This document shows positions 32,109 to 43,118 of a DNA stretch of 64,000 nt, piece after piece. Numbering within the stretch: the first letter of the stretch is position 1; every line of letters starts with the position of its first letter. The DNA is from Reticulitermes speratus. Its lineage: Eukaryota > Arthropoda > Insecta > Blattodea > Rhinotermitidae. Both the position numbers and the translations under genes were made by a program. The stretch covers positions 45,564,480-45,628,479 of the forward strand of contig JAJKFL010000042.1 of assembly GCA_021186555.1 (NCBI GenBank). Reading direction: 5' to 3'. Under the pieces are notes generated by a model. It made no database searches and was not told where the DNA came from. It saw only the letters and a list, made by a program, of their open reading frames with translations.

Positions 32109-32896
32109 AATAGTATACTAAAACTTACAGCGGTATCATGCATATGCAGATATCAATAATATATTAAAACATACAGCGGTATCATGTATATGCAGATATC
32201 AATAGTATACTATAACTTACAGCGATATCATGTATATGCAGATATCAATAGTATACTAAAACTTACAGCGGTATCATGCATATGCAGATATCAATAGTAT
32301 ACTAAAACATACAGCGGTATCATGCATATGCAGATATCAATAGTATACTAAAACTTACAGCGATATCATGTATATGCAGATATCAATAGTATACTAAAAC
32401 TTACAGCGGTATCATGCATATGCAGATATCAATAGTATACTAAAACTTACAGCGGTATCACGTATATGCAGATATCAATAGTATACTATAACTTACAGCG
32501 ATATCATGTATATGCAGATATCAATAGTATACTAAAACTTACAGCGATATCATGTATATGCAGATATCAATAGTATACTAAAACTTACAGCGATATCATG
32601 TATATGCAGATATCAATAGTATACTAAAACTTACAGCGGTATCATGCATATGCAGATATCAATAGTATACTAAAACTTACAGCGATATCATGTACATGCA
32701 GATATCAATAGTATACTAAAACTTACAGCGGTATCATGCATATGCAGATATCAATAGTATAGTAAAACTTACAGCGATATCATGCATATGCAGATATCAA
32801 TAGTATACTAAAACTTACAGCGATACCATGCATATGCAGATATCAATAGTATACTAAAACTTACAGCGATATCATGCATATGCAGATATCAATAGT
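32109..32896 (+). repeat. 46-bp minisatellite, about 17 copies
   Basis: Unit with AATAGTATACTAAAACTTAC, AGCGGTATCATGCATATGC and AGATATC. Alternating GGTATCATGC and GATATCATGT variants. AT-rich, with several self-complementary hexamers (GATATC, GTATAC, GCATATGC). Confidence 0.97.
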
Positions 32897-33135
32897 AAAA
32901 TAAATATTCTGAAATATTTCACTTTAGCATACATAGTCCAATCCAAAAATTGTCCAAGTTTTCAAAGATTTTAACACTATGTAATGTAAAGTTCGTTTTG
33001 AGTTATGTTTGTATAGTAGTTCTTACCTCCCAGAAAACAAAGGTAGTACAATTGTAGAGCTTAGTCTGTTAACAGTGCATCGGGAAAATAATCACAGTTA
33101 ACGAAGCGTTATTTAACGTTAATATAAGCGTTACA

Positions 33136-33720
33136 TATATTTACCATTTCCCTGTGAAGTTTTACGTATAGTTACCACTTCCCTGTGAAGTGTTACATGT
33201 AGTTACCACTTCACAGGGAAGTGTTACGTATAGTTACCATTTCCCTGTGAAGTGTTACATGTAGTTACCCTTCCGTTGGAAATGTTACATATAGTTACCA
33301 CTTCCCTGTGAAGTGGTACATGTAGTTACCACTTCCGTTGAAAGTGTTACGTATAGTTACCATTTCCCTGTGAAGTGTTACATGTAGTTACCACTTCACA
33401 GGGAAGTGTTACATGTAGTTACCACTTCACAGGGAAGTGTTACGTATAGTTACCACTTCCCTGTGAAGTGTTACATGTAGTTACCACTTCACAGGGAAGT
33501 GTTACGTATAGTTACCATTTCCCTGTGAAGTGTTACATTGTTTACCCCTCCCGTTGGAAATGTTACATATAGTTACCACTTCCCTGTGAAGTGGTACATG
33601 TAGTTACCACTTCCGTTGAAAGTGTTACGTATAGTTACCATTTCCCTGTGAAGTTTTACACAGACTTGCCATTTCCCTGTGAACTGTTACATATAGTTAC
33701 CACTTCTCCGTGAAGTGTTC
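33136..33720. repeat. 31-bp minisatellite with inverted core, about 19 copies
   Basis: Unit TTACCACTTCCCTGTGAAG plus TGTTACATGTAG. The central CACTTCCCTGTGAAGTG is nearly palindromic and in several units appears inverted (CACTTCACAGGGAAGTG) while the flanks keep direction. Confidence 0.96.
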
Positions 33721-33889
33721 ATTATGTATTATGTTTAAAAAATTTTTATAAATTGGCGTAAAGCAGTTAGGTAACTCTGATTGCAGTAACAAGATATTTC
33801 GGATTTTCATGGCTGTAAAAATCTAACAAACTGGAGTGTCGCACTACGAACACCGTATCTTATTAGAATAATGTTCACCACTGTTGCTC

Positions 33890-34150
33890 TTTTTTTTTCA
33901 TATGGCTCGACAGCCCCTAGTGGGCCTAGACTCCTGATTATCGAGGTTTCACGATCACACACTTTAGACACAACACACTGGGTACGACTCCTCTGGACGA
34001 GTGATCAGCCCGTCGCAGAGACCTCTACCTGACAACACACAACACACACAAGAGACAGACATACATGCCCCCGGCGGGATTCGAACCCGCAATCCCAACA
34101 AGCGAGCGGCCGCAGACCCACGCCTTAGACAGCGCGCCCAATGGGATCGG
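33890..34150 (-). mobile_element. SINE family B
   Basis: Complete minus-strand copy. Perfect 11-bp target duplication CACTGTTGCTC (33879-33889, 34151-34161). The head has small changes (CAGCGCGCCCAATGGG). Confidence 0.93.
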
Positions 34151-34161
34151 CACTGTTGCTC

Positions 34162-34899
34162 ATAGTTCGTTAAAATGTTACATAAAAACGTATCGATTAC
34201 ATACGCAGAACTGCTGATTCAAGGTATTGAAACTCATATCGATTTAAGTAAATACGTCATTGCATGTGCGTCATGAAACAGACGTAATCATTGGAAGGGG
34301 AAAAAAAAAAGATTCCAAACAAAGGAATAAAACTTTATAGACGTATGAATTTCTGAGGAGAAATTAAGTCAGCTGACCGTTGTAATTAGGAAAAGAAGGC
34401 ATGTTGAAGGGCAGAAAAGGCAACTGAATTTGTGGATTGACGTACTGAATTTGTGGATTGACGTAGTTTCTGGACGTAACAGTTTTCTTAGAAAGCGACA
34501 GCTGGCCAGGGCCCACGCAAAGAACCTCGAACTATTTCAAAATGCTATTCTAAGAAGGTTACTCTTAAAGAACTTAATCGATTATAAGGTACCTCAATGT
34601 CTTCCTGTTCAACTGTCCTTCAACTTCGTTTTTCGCAACCATTTTTACGTCATATTGATTGTAAAACGAGTAGGTGGAAGCCAATCACTTGTCTGAGCTT
34701 TGACGTCTGTCACGACAGTGGATACACGTGAAGCGTTTTGGAGAAAAAAAGCCGAAGGAAAGAACCTAAAGGAAGACCTATCTCTAGATGGAAAGTATTG
34801 AACCTTTGTGTTTCATAATACGCAGTAAATTTCTCGACTAGCTGAGGAACTAGCAGCTTGCTAGATGTGAGGTTCCACAGTAATGCTGCCGAATATTCA
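34162..34899. other. No recognised gene; possible LINE trace at 34740-34790
   Basis: CCGAAGGAAAGAACCTAAAG and AGACCTATCTCTAGATGG vaguely follow the KPEGKRPxGRPRxRW-coding segment of other LINE ends here. Too short to be sure. Confidence 0.35.
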
Positions 34900-35110
34900 G
34901 GTTTTCTTGGATATGGCGTTGTGTAATTGAGCTAGTAGTTCCCGACGTTTCGAAAGGTAGTAGTACTTGAAACTTCAACTATTAGCTTATCAAGAAATAT
35001 TCTGGTCCACACAGTTACATCGCCTGGAATTGGATACCATTAAGTTTGATATACACTGAATATCGGATCAGAAGGTTACTCCGAAACGTTAGTAGTACTT
35101 ATCAACCCCA
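34900..35110. mobile_element. Fold-back remnant
   Basis: TTCCCGACGTTTCGAAAGG and GGTTACTCCGAAACG with TAGTAGTACTT on both sides. Arms are degraded. Confidence 0.5.
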
Positions 35111-35283
35111 TATTACCTCTCAGAGTACCGAAATCTTAATTCTTAAGGCTGTAATAATGTGAAATGTGAAACAGACCGCTACAAAAATATTTGCTGAACA
35201 CGTGGTGAACGAAACATGAGTAGTCCAAGAAGATGTTGGTCAGAACAAAAATACTGCACCTATGGGTCCAGAAGATAACTTGT

Positions 35284-35647
35284 AATTGAATTATTTGTGC
35301 CAACAAATGCACTAAGACAGTTTTTTTCACTGTTTTCTTTATTATTACGATGCCCCAGTACGCATTTCGGCAGTTATTCTGCCATCATCAGGGGGTATTT
35401 TAAGTGAGTTTTTTACATAGACCAATTCTTTGGTTACGTCATAACAGTGAGTCAGTATTTGTTACCACATCGTATAAAATTTTGTATAATTTGTATAATA
35501 ATAAAATACCCCCTGATGGTGGCAGAATAATTGCCGAAATGCGTATTGGAGCATCCTTATAATAAGGAAAACAGTGAAAAAACTGTCTTAGTGCATTTGT
35601 TGGTACAAATAATTCAATTATAAAAAGATGCACGGTGAATATAAAGT
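35284..35647 (+). mobile_element. Fold-back element with hammerhead-like arms, 13-bp target duplication
   Basis: The arms (about 35284-35405 and 35500-35620) are inverted: ATTGAATTATTTGTGCCAAC against GTTGGTACAAATAATTCAAT. Only the right side adds AAAAGATGCACGGTGAATAT, sharing AAGATGCACGGTG with the 11617-12104 element. Perfect target duplication GAAGATAACTTGT (35271-35283, 35648-35660). Same plan as the 11.6-kb element but a different arm sequence, so it is a separate subfamily. Confidence 0.88.
35353..35395 (-). ncRNA. Hammerhead-like motif (left arm)
   Basis: Minus strand: CCCC, CTGATGA, extra T, stem II GGCAG/CTGCC, GAAA, TGCGTAC, then T and GGGG. The core is intact and the UH cleavage context is less clear. 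In the right arm (35510-35548) the core reads CTGATGG, with the last A lost. Confidence 0.45.
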
Positions 35648-35660
35648 GAAGATAACTTGT

Positions 35661-36249
35661 GTTTGGTCCAAATGATTATAATAACTGTAATATTTAAGTT
35701 CACCAGAAAGAAATAAAGATGTGTTTGTTACAAATCGCAAATTCCAATAAAGCACTTCCGTAAGTGTTCATACACGCTATCATCCCACTCTATCGAGGTG
35801 AGTAGCTGAACTTGTACATATTTCAGTTCAACGTGGGAGAAGCTCTGAATGAAAGGACTTTACGCACTCCTGTCGTAATTTACAAAACCAAATGACGTCT
35901 TTCATTCATATCGAAGAAATAAACAAATACATCATTCAATTCTTGTCTTTAATTCAAAGCACTTAAAACAAAAGCTGTCTAAGTGACAAGTTTTTTTAAC
36001 CCTTCAATGACAATGGATTTTAAAATTCTATTACTGTCCAGGACATGAGGGGTTTTAAATTTACAGTAACCTTAAATTACCTCACGACCGTACGGTGTAC
36101 CGAGGTCGGCGGCATATGAAGAATTTAAGGTCCGTGCAGTGTACCGAACAGGTTACGTCGCCCGTTACTAGAAAAAAAAACCACAAATATCGGAAACAAC
36201 AGAGTAGTCATGAAACCACATAACTGGTACATGCGCTGATGGTTTTCCT
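35661..36249. other. No recognised feature
   Basis: Short random frames only. Confidence 0.5.
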
Positions 36250-36741
36250 TTGTGAACAGGCATATTGCACTTATATTGCACTTACACTTAAGGAAGAAAC
36301 TAGTAAAGTGCTACATTTGGAGCATAGCTTTGTATGGTGCTGAAACGTGGACACTTCGGAAAGTAGATCAGAAGTATCTGGAAATTTTGATATGTGGTGC
36401 TGGAGAAGAATGGAGAAGATCAGTTGGACCGATCGTGTGAGAAATGAAGAAGTATTACACAGAGTCAAGGAGGAGAGGAATATCCTACATACAATAACAA
36501 GAAGGAAGGCTAATTGGATTGGCCACATCTTGCGTAGGAACTGCCTTCTGAAACATGTGATTGAAGGAAAGTTAGGATAGAAGTGACGGGAAGACGAGGA
36601 AGAAGACATATGCAGCTGCTAAATGATTTTAGGGAAAAGGGAAGGTACTGGGAATTGAAAGAGGAAGCACTAGATCGCACTATCCGGGGAATTCGCTTTT
36701 CAAGAGGCTACGGACCTGTCGTAAGACAGACTGCAGAATGA
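36250..36741 (+). pseudogene. LINE ORF2 C-terminal end, frameshifted
   Basis: This is the C-terminal part of a non-LTR retrotransposon polyprotein, downstream of the reverse transcriptase core. Segments across shifting frames are LVKCYIWSIALYGAETWTL, then MWCWRRMEKISW, then RRKANWIGHILRRNCLLKH, then LKEEALDRT and VVRQTAE before a TGA at 36739. This order is well known from insect LINE copies. At least two frameshifts split it. It is 5'-truncated, with no endonuclease or catalytic RT motif, and is therefore dead. Minus-strand relatives lie at 1-62, 4706-4950 and 5139-5261. Confidence 0.88.
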
Positions 36742-36905
36742 TGGTGTCCATTGGGAAGGGCCAATTTGTAAAGTTTGGTATGTATCAACACTTCGAAGGA
36801 CTTTGCTGGCTCCAACAGGGTAGACGTACCCTGAAGACGGAGGCAGCAATTTCGCCCGTCAAACACTGGAAGCCAGCTGTTTTGATAGAAATCCGTCGAC
36901 CCGAC
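36742..36905. mobile_element. Fold-back trace before the 33-bp array
   Basis: ACCCTGAAGACGGAGGCAGC and flanking CTTCGAAGG resemble a single fold-back arm. Low certainty. Confidence 0.35.
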
Positions 36906-37976
36906 CAAATCTTACGCGCTACAGTGACCAGGTCACTTTACGTTCTTACGTGCTATAGTGACCAGGTCACTTACGTTCTTACGCGCTATAGTGACCAAGT
37001 CACTTACGTTCTTACGCGCTATAGTGACCAGGTCACTTACGTTCTTACGCGCTATAGTGACCAGGTCACTTACGTTCTTACGCGCTATAGTGACCAAGTC
37101 ACTTACGTTCTTACGCGCTATAGTGACCAGGTCACTTACTTTCTTACGCGCTATAATGACCAGGTCACTTACGTTCTTACGCGCTATAGTGACCAGGTCA
37201 CTTACGTTCTTACGCGCTATAGTGACCAGGTCACGTACGTTCTTACGCGCTATAGTGACCAGGTCACTTACGTTCTTACGCGCTACAGTGACCAGGTCGC
37301 TTACGTTCTTACGCGCTATAGTGACCAGGTCGCTTACGTTCTTACGCGCTACAGTGACCAGGTCGCTTACGTTCTTACGCACTATAGTGACCAGGTCGCT
37401 TACGTTCTTACGCGCTACAGTGACCAGTCGCTTACGTTCTTACGCGCTATAGTGACCAGGTCAGTTACGTTCTTACGCGCTATAGTGACCAGGTCACTTA
37501 CGTTCTTACGCGCTATAGTGACCAGGTCACTTACGTTCTTACGCGCTATAGTGACCAGGTCACGTACGTTCTTACGCGCTATAGTGACCAGGTCACGTAC
37601 GTTCTTACGCGCTATAGTGACCAGGTCACTTACGTTCTTACGCGCTATAGTGACCAGGTCGCTTACGTTCTTACGCGCTACAGTGACCAGGTCGCTTACG
37701 TTCTTACGCGCTATAGTGACCAGGTCGCTTACGTTCTTACGCGCTATAGTGACCAGGTCACTTACGTTCTTACGCGCTATAGTGACCAGGTCACTTACGT
37801 TCTTATGCGCTATAGTGACCAGGTCACTTACGTTCTTACGCGCTATAGTGACCAGGTCACTTACGTTCTTACGCGCTATAGTGACCAGGTCGCTTACGTT
37901 CTTACGCGCTACAGTGACCAGGTCGCTTACGTTCTTACGCGCTATAGTGACCAGGTCACTTACGTTCTCAGTTTCT
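36906..37976 (+). repeat. 33-bp minisatellite, about 32 copies
   Basis: Unit GTTCTTACGCGCTATAGTG plus ACCAGGTCACTTAC. Each contains the palindrome GTGACCAGGTCAC. Because 33 is divisible by three, one frame stays open for 435 codons. The frame shifts once where a unit lost one base (about 37425). No sign of a real protein. Confidence 0.98.
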
Positions 37977-38569
37977 TTCAGTAAAACGAGCAGCTGTAAA
38001 TGTTTGTATACCGACAGTATTACTGTGCACAGTGCGACAGTGTAGCAGTCCGGTAGTCACTGACGTGTCGCCCCTCTTCTGTGCCCATCTTTAGGGTAGA
38101 ACAGACACATATTTACCAAAATATACGGCAGCATATAACAAAAGACGGTAATCTTGACACCTACCACAATGACAGCCTGAAGTCTCACATAATTATATAT
38201 TAATTTTTACATCTTATTTATTATAAGGAATACCTGGGAAGTTTGGAACCCACTAATTACTAAAGTCATTAAAATATTAAACCTACAATGAAATTACAAA
38301 CTATGAAGTATTTTTACACATACACTGTAAAGCATGTTCTATGACTGATTCTCCTGTAAGTCGCGCCTCGCTTTTTTTTTGCTTTTAAAGTAATTTTACA
38401 GATGCGGAATTCTTTAATTCACACAGAAGGTGCTGCGGACGGAAAAGTGATCTCAAAACAATATTCACAGTACTTCTACTGATGACATTGTAAAACGCAA
38501 AGAAAAGTTATTTTGGAACCGTATTGATTTAAGTTACAAAACTATTGATCTCTGGGCCTTGTAACATTA
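37977..38569. other. No recognised feature
   Basis: AT-rich. Nothing recognised. Confidence 0.5.
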
Positions 38570-39010
38570 GGTGAGTCCACTTCAGGGCAAAGGAAGCAAC
38601 AGAAGGATGAATGAATTGCATAACGAGGAGTTTCACAAATTATACTTCTCATCAAATGTTGCTAGCACGAAAAAATTAAGAAAAATTAGATGAGCAGGGC
38701 ACGTAGCACGAATTAAGAACATAAATCCGTACATAGGATCTTGGTCGAAAAGCCTGAAGGAAAAATACCACTTCAAGACTAGCGTAGGTGGGAAAATAAT
38801 ATTAAAATGGATCTTAAAGATATTATATTGGAGAGTGAGGGCTCAGAATAGGGTGATTTTGGGGTGGGCAGTTGTGAACACGGTAACTAACCATGTATTT
38901 TCACAAAATTTGGGGATTCTTTTGGACTACAAATTGTGAGATGGAAAAGTCTCTTCTACATGGCGTTAGCTGGTTCATTGGGCACTCCTAGTGTAACCTG
39001 AATATCTTTT
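38570..39010 (+). pseudogene. LINE C-terminal relic, second type
   Basis: Broken frames give ELHNLYFSSNVAS, KLRKIR then AGHVARI, then a KSLKEKY stretch and a segment matching the IILKWILKDI position of NIKMDLREI-type ends. The order EELHNLY...AGHVAR...KPEGKRP...RWEDNIKMDL is familiar from insect LINEs. Stops and frameshifts are frequent. Related pieces lie at 42170-42950, 48310-48460 and 59315-59460. Confidence 0.7.
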
Positions 39011-39224
39011 CAGCCAGGTTAAACAAAAGGTTTTGGTTCCACAGTCATTAACCCTGCCACTTTCTGGGGTACGCATGACTGAGCACAGGGAGTTGTCAAT
39101 AAATAAATAATATTCATTTATATTTCCCTCAATTATCCGTATATAAAACAAGACTTCAGGTACCTACGGGGGTTGTTGATCAAATGGTGGTCGTATCTGT
39201 GGTTTCTGCATTGTGAAGTTGTTA

Positions 39225-39290
39225 AATGTTCCGACGTTTCGGAGGAATATACTACCTCAATCTTCAGGACACTGAATTATGTCAAATGTA
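39225..39290. mobile_element. Fold-back half-arm
   Basis: TTCCGACGTTTCGGAGGAAT with CTCAATCTTCAGGACAC. No opposite arm nearby. Confidence 0.5.
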
Positions 39291-40310
39291 TATTAAACTG
39301 ATACGCAAGACGAAATGTGTCCGTTAAATACGACAGATTGAGACATTTCAGTCAATCACAGCTGTGGAAGGCGTTCAGAAGAGATTAGATTTTCCGGAAC
39401 CAATGAGAGTTAAGGTTTCTAAGAAAGCACCTTAACAGGCAGAGATCAGTCTACAATTACCGTCCAGGTTAGTTCCACGCACCTCAGTGCGTAACTTACA
39501 TCGGTTCAGGACACACCTATCCCCTCTTCCTGCCTTCCGTAGCTGTAACAAACGATCACCCTCAAATTTCCTACATAAACAACATTTTTCTTCCTCCTTA
39601 TCATTTAAGCATTCACTTTTAGATAATGAGTCACCCTGATGATGCAAACAGTAATTTCTCCGAAACTTCTTAACATTTAACCACCTCACCTTGCACAAAC
39701 AAAGAATACAACACTTTATTTAACCGTGCATGTGTTATTGTGTTATGATATCAACATAGGAGATTATTAACTTGTCACAAGATGGCCGCACTTATTCTAA
39801 AATGGCTCCCCAGCTACACACTGAAACATACGAGCAGCGCGATGCGCCTATGTAAACATATCACGTGACTTATAACACAATAGGGCCACACGCTAAAAAG
39901 ATGATAATAAGATCACGTAAAGTTTGGAGAAATAAGAGAGCGCCCGTGTCAGAATACAGGACATGCCACGTGACCAGAATGCTGTCACTGCAAGCTGCAT
40001 CGCAGACATCATCTAAATCAGACTTAAGCAGGTGAATAGCCTCTTGAGAGCTCATGAGGAGGAATGGAGAGGAATACTGTTTGTGACAGTTGCCGTCCTG
40101 TATCTCTTGTGATTGATGTACACAATGATAGAAAGCACCGCCATACTTTCCGTATGGTAATGAGCATTTTAGGTGACGGTCACATGTACTGGTAACCCAA
40201 GGGCAAACATTGGCAAAACGATTAATATCGATTGGTTGATAGCACGGAAAGTGTTACTGTGAACAACTTCACACATTACATTAACAAGCTTAGATTTTTT
40301 TTAACAAGTG
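39291..40310. other. No recognised feature
   Basis: About 1 kb with only short random frames. No element recognised. Confidence 0.5.
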
Positions 40311-40525
40311 TGTTATTTCAGGTTACCGCCGCGGTGTACATTAGATCTTCGCTCTTATGGGATTTTATGTAGAGTAGATTGGTAGTTTCTTACGGACGTT
40401 TCGGGTTAACTTGCCTGCTTGGCCCTTGAACATGGGACCGATAGGATATTCCGAAACTTCTGTAAAAAAACTACCAATCTACGCTGCGTAACATCCCAGA
40501 AGAGCGAAAATCGCATTATAACCGT
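40311..40525 (-). mobile_element. Fold-back element, GTTTCGG family
   Basis: AGATCTTCGCTCTTATGGGA and ACATCCCAGAAGAGCGAAAA are the outer arms. GGACGTTTCGGG and CCGAAACTTCTG are the inner ones. The left asymmetric tail TTTCAGGTTACCGCCGCGG matches, inverted, the right tail of the 8831-9137 copy. Target duplication not clear. Confidence 0.75.
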
Positions 40526-40978
40526 GTTGTCCAATTGTATCAAATATTGCAAACCAAAGGTTGTACTGTTTACATATGCCCTTACTGTCATACAAATGTG
40601 TACTCGTCTTGTGGCTTTACTTGCAACATTAAATGGTACCCCTGAAGATGTCCGAGAGGGCAGAAATATGTGGGAGTGGTTAATTAAATTAATTAAACTA
40701 TCTCTAAAAAGCGTACCTTGGTGCCTGTATTGCTTGATATGGGCATCCATTTTGTTGAAATTAATTCTTAGTTTCGCGACACACATATAGGCTACACCCG
40801 TCGGATGACAGAGTCAGTGACGAATAACGAGTTTGAAAGGATGTGAAAGGAAGCGGTTAAGGCCTGCTTCAAGCGCTAACCTATCATTGAATTAAAACCT
40901 GAGAACCTCACTAATGGTAGTACGTCTCCAGTATAACATCGGAACCCAGAACTTACCAAAAGCGACTCCATGAACATA
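40526..40978. other. No recognised feature
   Basis: Random frames only, including one of 123 codons running out of the fold-back arm. Confidence 0.5.
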
Positions 40979-41187
40979 AAGATAAAGCTATCCCATTACA
41001 GGCCTGCACAGGCCCTTAGGGTTCCAGGAGGTTGAGGCTCCCAGAATTTCTAGATAATCGATATATAAAGGTGGTAAGGTGTCAGTCCTACGCACCGGCC
41101 GCCTTTACCACCCAGGAAATATTCCTGGTACTCATTTCTGTTAGAGGCTGAGTCGACCCCAGGGCCATAGTGCGGCCGGAAGGATTA
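40979..41187 (-). mobile_element. SINE family D, tRNA head missing
   Basis: Body and 3' end match D (CAGGCCCTTAGGGTTCCAGG-type region, CCCAGGAAATATTCCTGGT, GTGCGGCCGGAAGGATT). Matching stops before the tRNA-like head, so it is 5'-truncated. Confidence 0.88.
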
Positions 41188-41456
41188 TAACTCGACGGGC
41201 AGCAACAAAAAATTTAAATGCAAAAAAGCAAACAGCTAAATAAATTATACACACATAACACCGTGTAGTCTGGTAGGTGTGTAGTGAGGTCTAGTGGGCA
41301 GTATATTTCACCGATCCGTAACAACCTGCGACAGTATAAGGTATCGTAGGACACTACGGTACCTTAACGAGGTGACGTCACAACAGCCATATTAAGTCTA
41401 TCCTTGTCACTATGACACTGCGCAACTTAGGGTGCGCATGAACAAGACGGAGGGTA

Positions 41457-41738
41457 AGGTAAAGGTAAAGTTCACCCTAAAACAGGCCATGAAGACCCAG
41501 AGGGCGAGTAGATGTATAGCTTTACTCTTTCTTTAACCTCGGCGCTAGATGGGGGTGGGTGGTCAACGTCCCGGCCGCTTTACCCCCGGTAATGACCCGG
41601 TACCCATTGTACAGGAGGCTGGGTGGGCCCCAGGGCCGGTCTTGACAGGTGCTGAAAATCTCGCCCCCACCGGGATTCGATCCCCGGACCGTCCAGCTCG
41701 TAGCGAGTCGCTATACCGACCGAGCTATCGCGGCCCAC
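41457..41738 (-). mobile_element. SINE family A, full length
   Basis: Complete minus-strand copy with AAGGTAAAGTTCACCC tail and intact head complement. A short deletion removes the CACGCC before CCGGCCGC. Target duplication of 15 bp with two mismatches (ACAAGACGGAGGGTA 41442-41456; ACAACGCGGAGGGTA 41739-41753). Confidence 0.9.
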
Positions 41739-41874
41739 ACAACGCGGAGGGTAGCTCTGAATATACTGAGTAGTGCCGACAATGGGTGATGCTCCGGCTT
41801 GGGGGTTAGAATAAAGGGATAAAGGAACGTGTCCACAATTATTTTAAAATTCTCAATTACGTGCATTTTTAGAT

Positions 41875-42070
41875 CAATGTATTCAAATTATTGTACCAAC
41901 TAAATGCATGTTATTAGTTACACATGAGTGTTGAACATGTAGCTGCGACATGTTTCGGTACAAGTGCACCATCTTCAGGGAGCAAAGAATGGCAATTGGT
42001 TTTAAACGTGGCATTCTTTGCTCCCTGATGATGGTGTAATAAATTGAATACATTGTGTTAACAATTGTCA
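41875..42070. mobile_element. Fold-back remnant with hammerhead-like left arm
   Basis: GCAAAGAATGGCA and GCATTCTTTGC form the inner arms. The left arm on the minus strand has CTGAAGA, extra T, stem GGTGCA/TGTACC and GAAAC. The right arm has CTCCCTGATGATGGTG but no GAAA. Confidence 0.6.
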
Positions 42071-42169
42071 CATGGGGCCTCGGAATTAGATGGAAATTTG
42101 GATTGTGTATGTTTTAATACGGATATGAAAACTGGTCTGTCATAATAAGGAAATAAAATAAGGTGAGGT

Positions 42170-42950
42170 TGTATCAGAATTGGGTGTGGAGGGAGATATT
42201 TGGATCACAGAGGGACAAAGTAACAAGTGACTGAAGAAAACTGCATAGAGGAGCTTAATGATGATCAAATCACGGAGAATGATATATGTGTGGCGTGTAT
42301 GGGGAAGGAAAGAAATGCATACGAAAGTTTTGGTAAGGAAACCCGAAGGAAAGAGACAATTTGGAAAACACAAGAGTAGATGGGAGGATAATATTAAAAT
42401 TAATAATAATAATATAATAATAATAACCATATATATGGGCCCGGGCCTCCTCTAGCCTCCTCTTTTCGAGGTTACTAAGTCGTGCACATTCGTGGCAGTT
42501 GGTGACTGGTCAGCTGGCCGCGCTAGTGTTCTATCGATCCTGATGTACCCGCCAGAGCCATCTGGCAGGCAGTCAGGAGACTTGAGTGAGGCAATTTGGC
42601 TTACGCAACATTTTTATTCATGCCGGTAAGGTTCTTTTACATGCCGTAAATCTACGACATGGGACCGACGGCTTTACTTCCCCTCCGAAGGAAGTTGTGC
42701 TCCGGATTTTTATCACCCTTAAAAATCCATCGACCTCGGTCGGGATCGAACCCGCGAACCTTGGGTCCAGTGGCGAGCACGCTAACCACTAGTCCACCGA
42801 GGTCGACATTAAAATTAATAATAAAAATATATAATGTGAGCTGAATTAATTGGGCTTGGGCCAGGGACAAATGTTGGGCATTTGTGAATGCGTAAATGAA
42901 CCTGCGGGTTCCACGTAATGAGTATTTATTTTCTAGCCCACAAAATATTA
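42170..42950 (+). pseudogene. LINE C-terminal relic split by SINE C
   Basis: The left part (to 42409) encodes KSRRMIYVWRVWG, then VLVRKPEGKRQFG, then KSRWEDNIKIN in one frame (42258-42407). The right part (from 42825) continues with a decayed LGQGQ...EPAGST-like end and polyadenylation-like TATTTATTTT. SINE C at 42410-42807 interrupts it. The LINE was there first. Confidence 0.8.
42410..42807 (-). mobile_element. SINE family C with 17-bp target duplication
   Basis: Head complement GGGATCGAACCCGCGAACC and CTAACCACTAGTCC. Body TTTTTATCACCCTTAAAAAT. The 3' portion near 42440-42530 differs from the 55.5-kb copy. Target duplication ATTAAAATTAATAATAA (42393-42409, 42808-42824). Confidence 0.92.
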
Positions 42951-43118
42951 TTAAGATCTCCAGGAGAACTCTGCTTATGTACTCGATTACGTAGTCCCAA
43001 AATCTGACTGCGCCACCACGTACGAAATACACACACCACGAATGTGTTACCATGCGTTAACACCACAGAACTACTGTCTTACAACGAACAGTTATTAAAC
43101 ATACATCATTGTTCTTGA

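Noticed and set aside
36738-38045. 435-codon open frame in the 33-bp array
   Set aside because: The unit length is divisible by three and lacks stops. The frame switches after a 1-bp loss and there is no independent coding signal.
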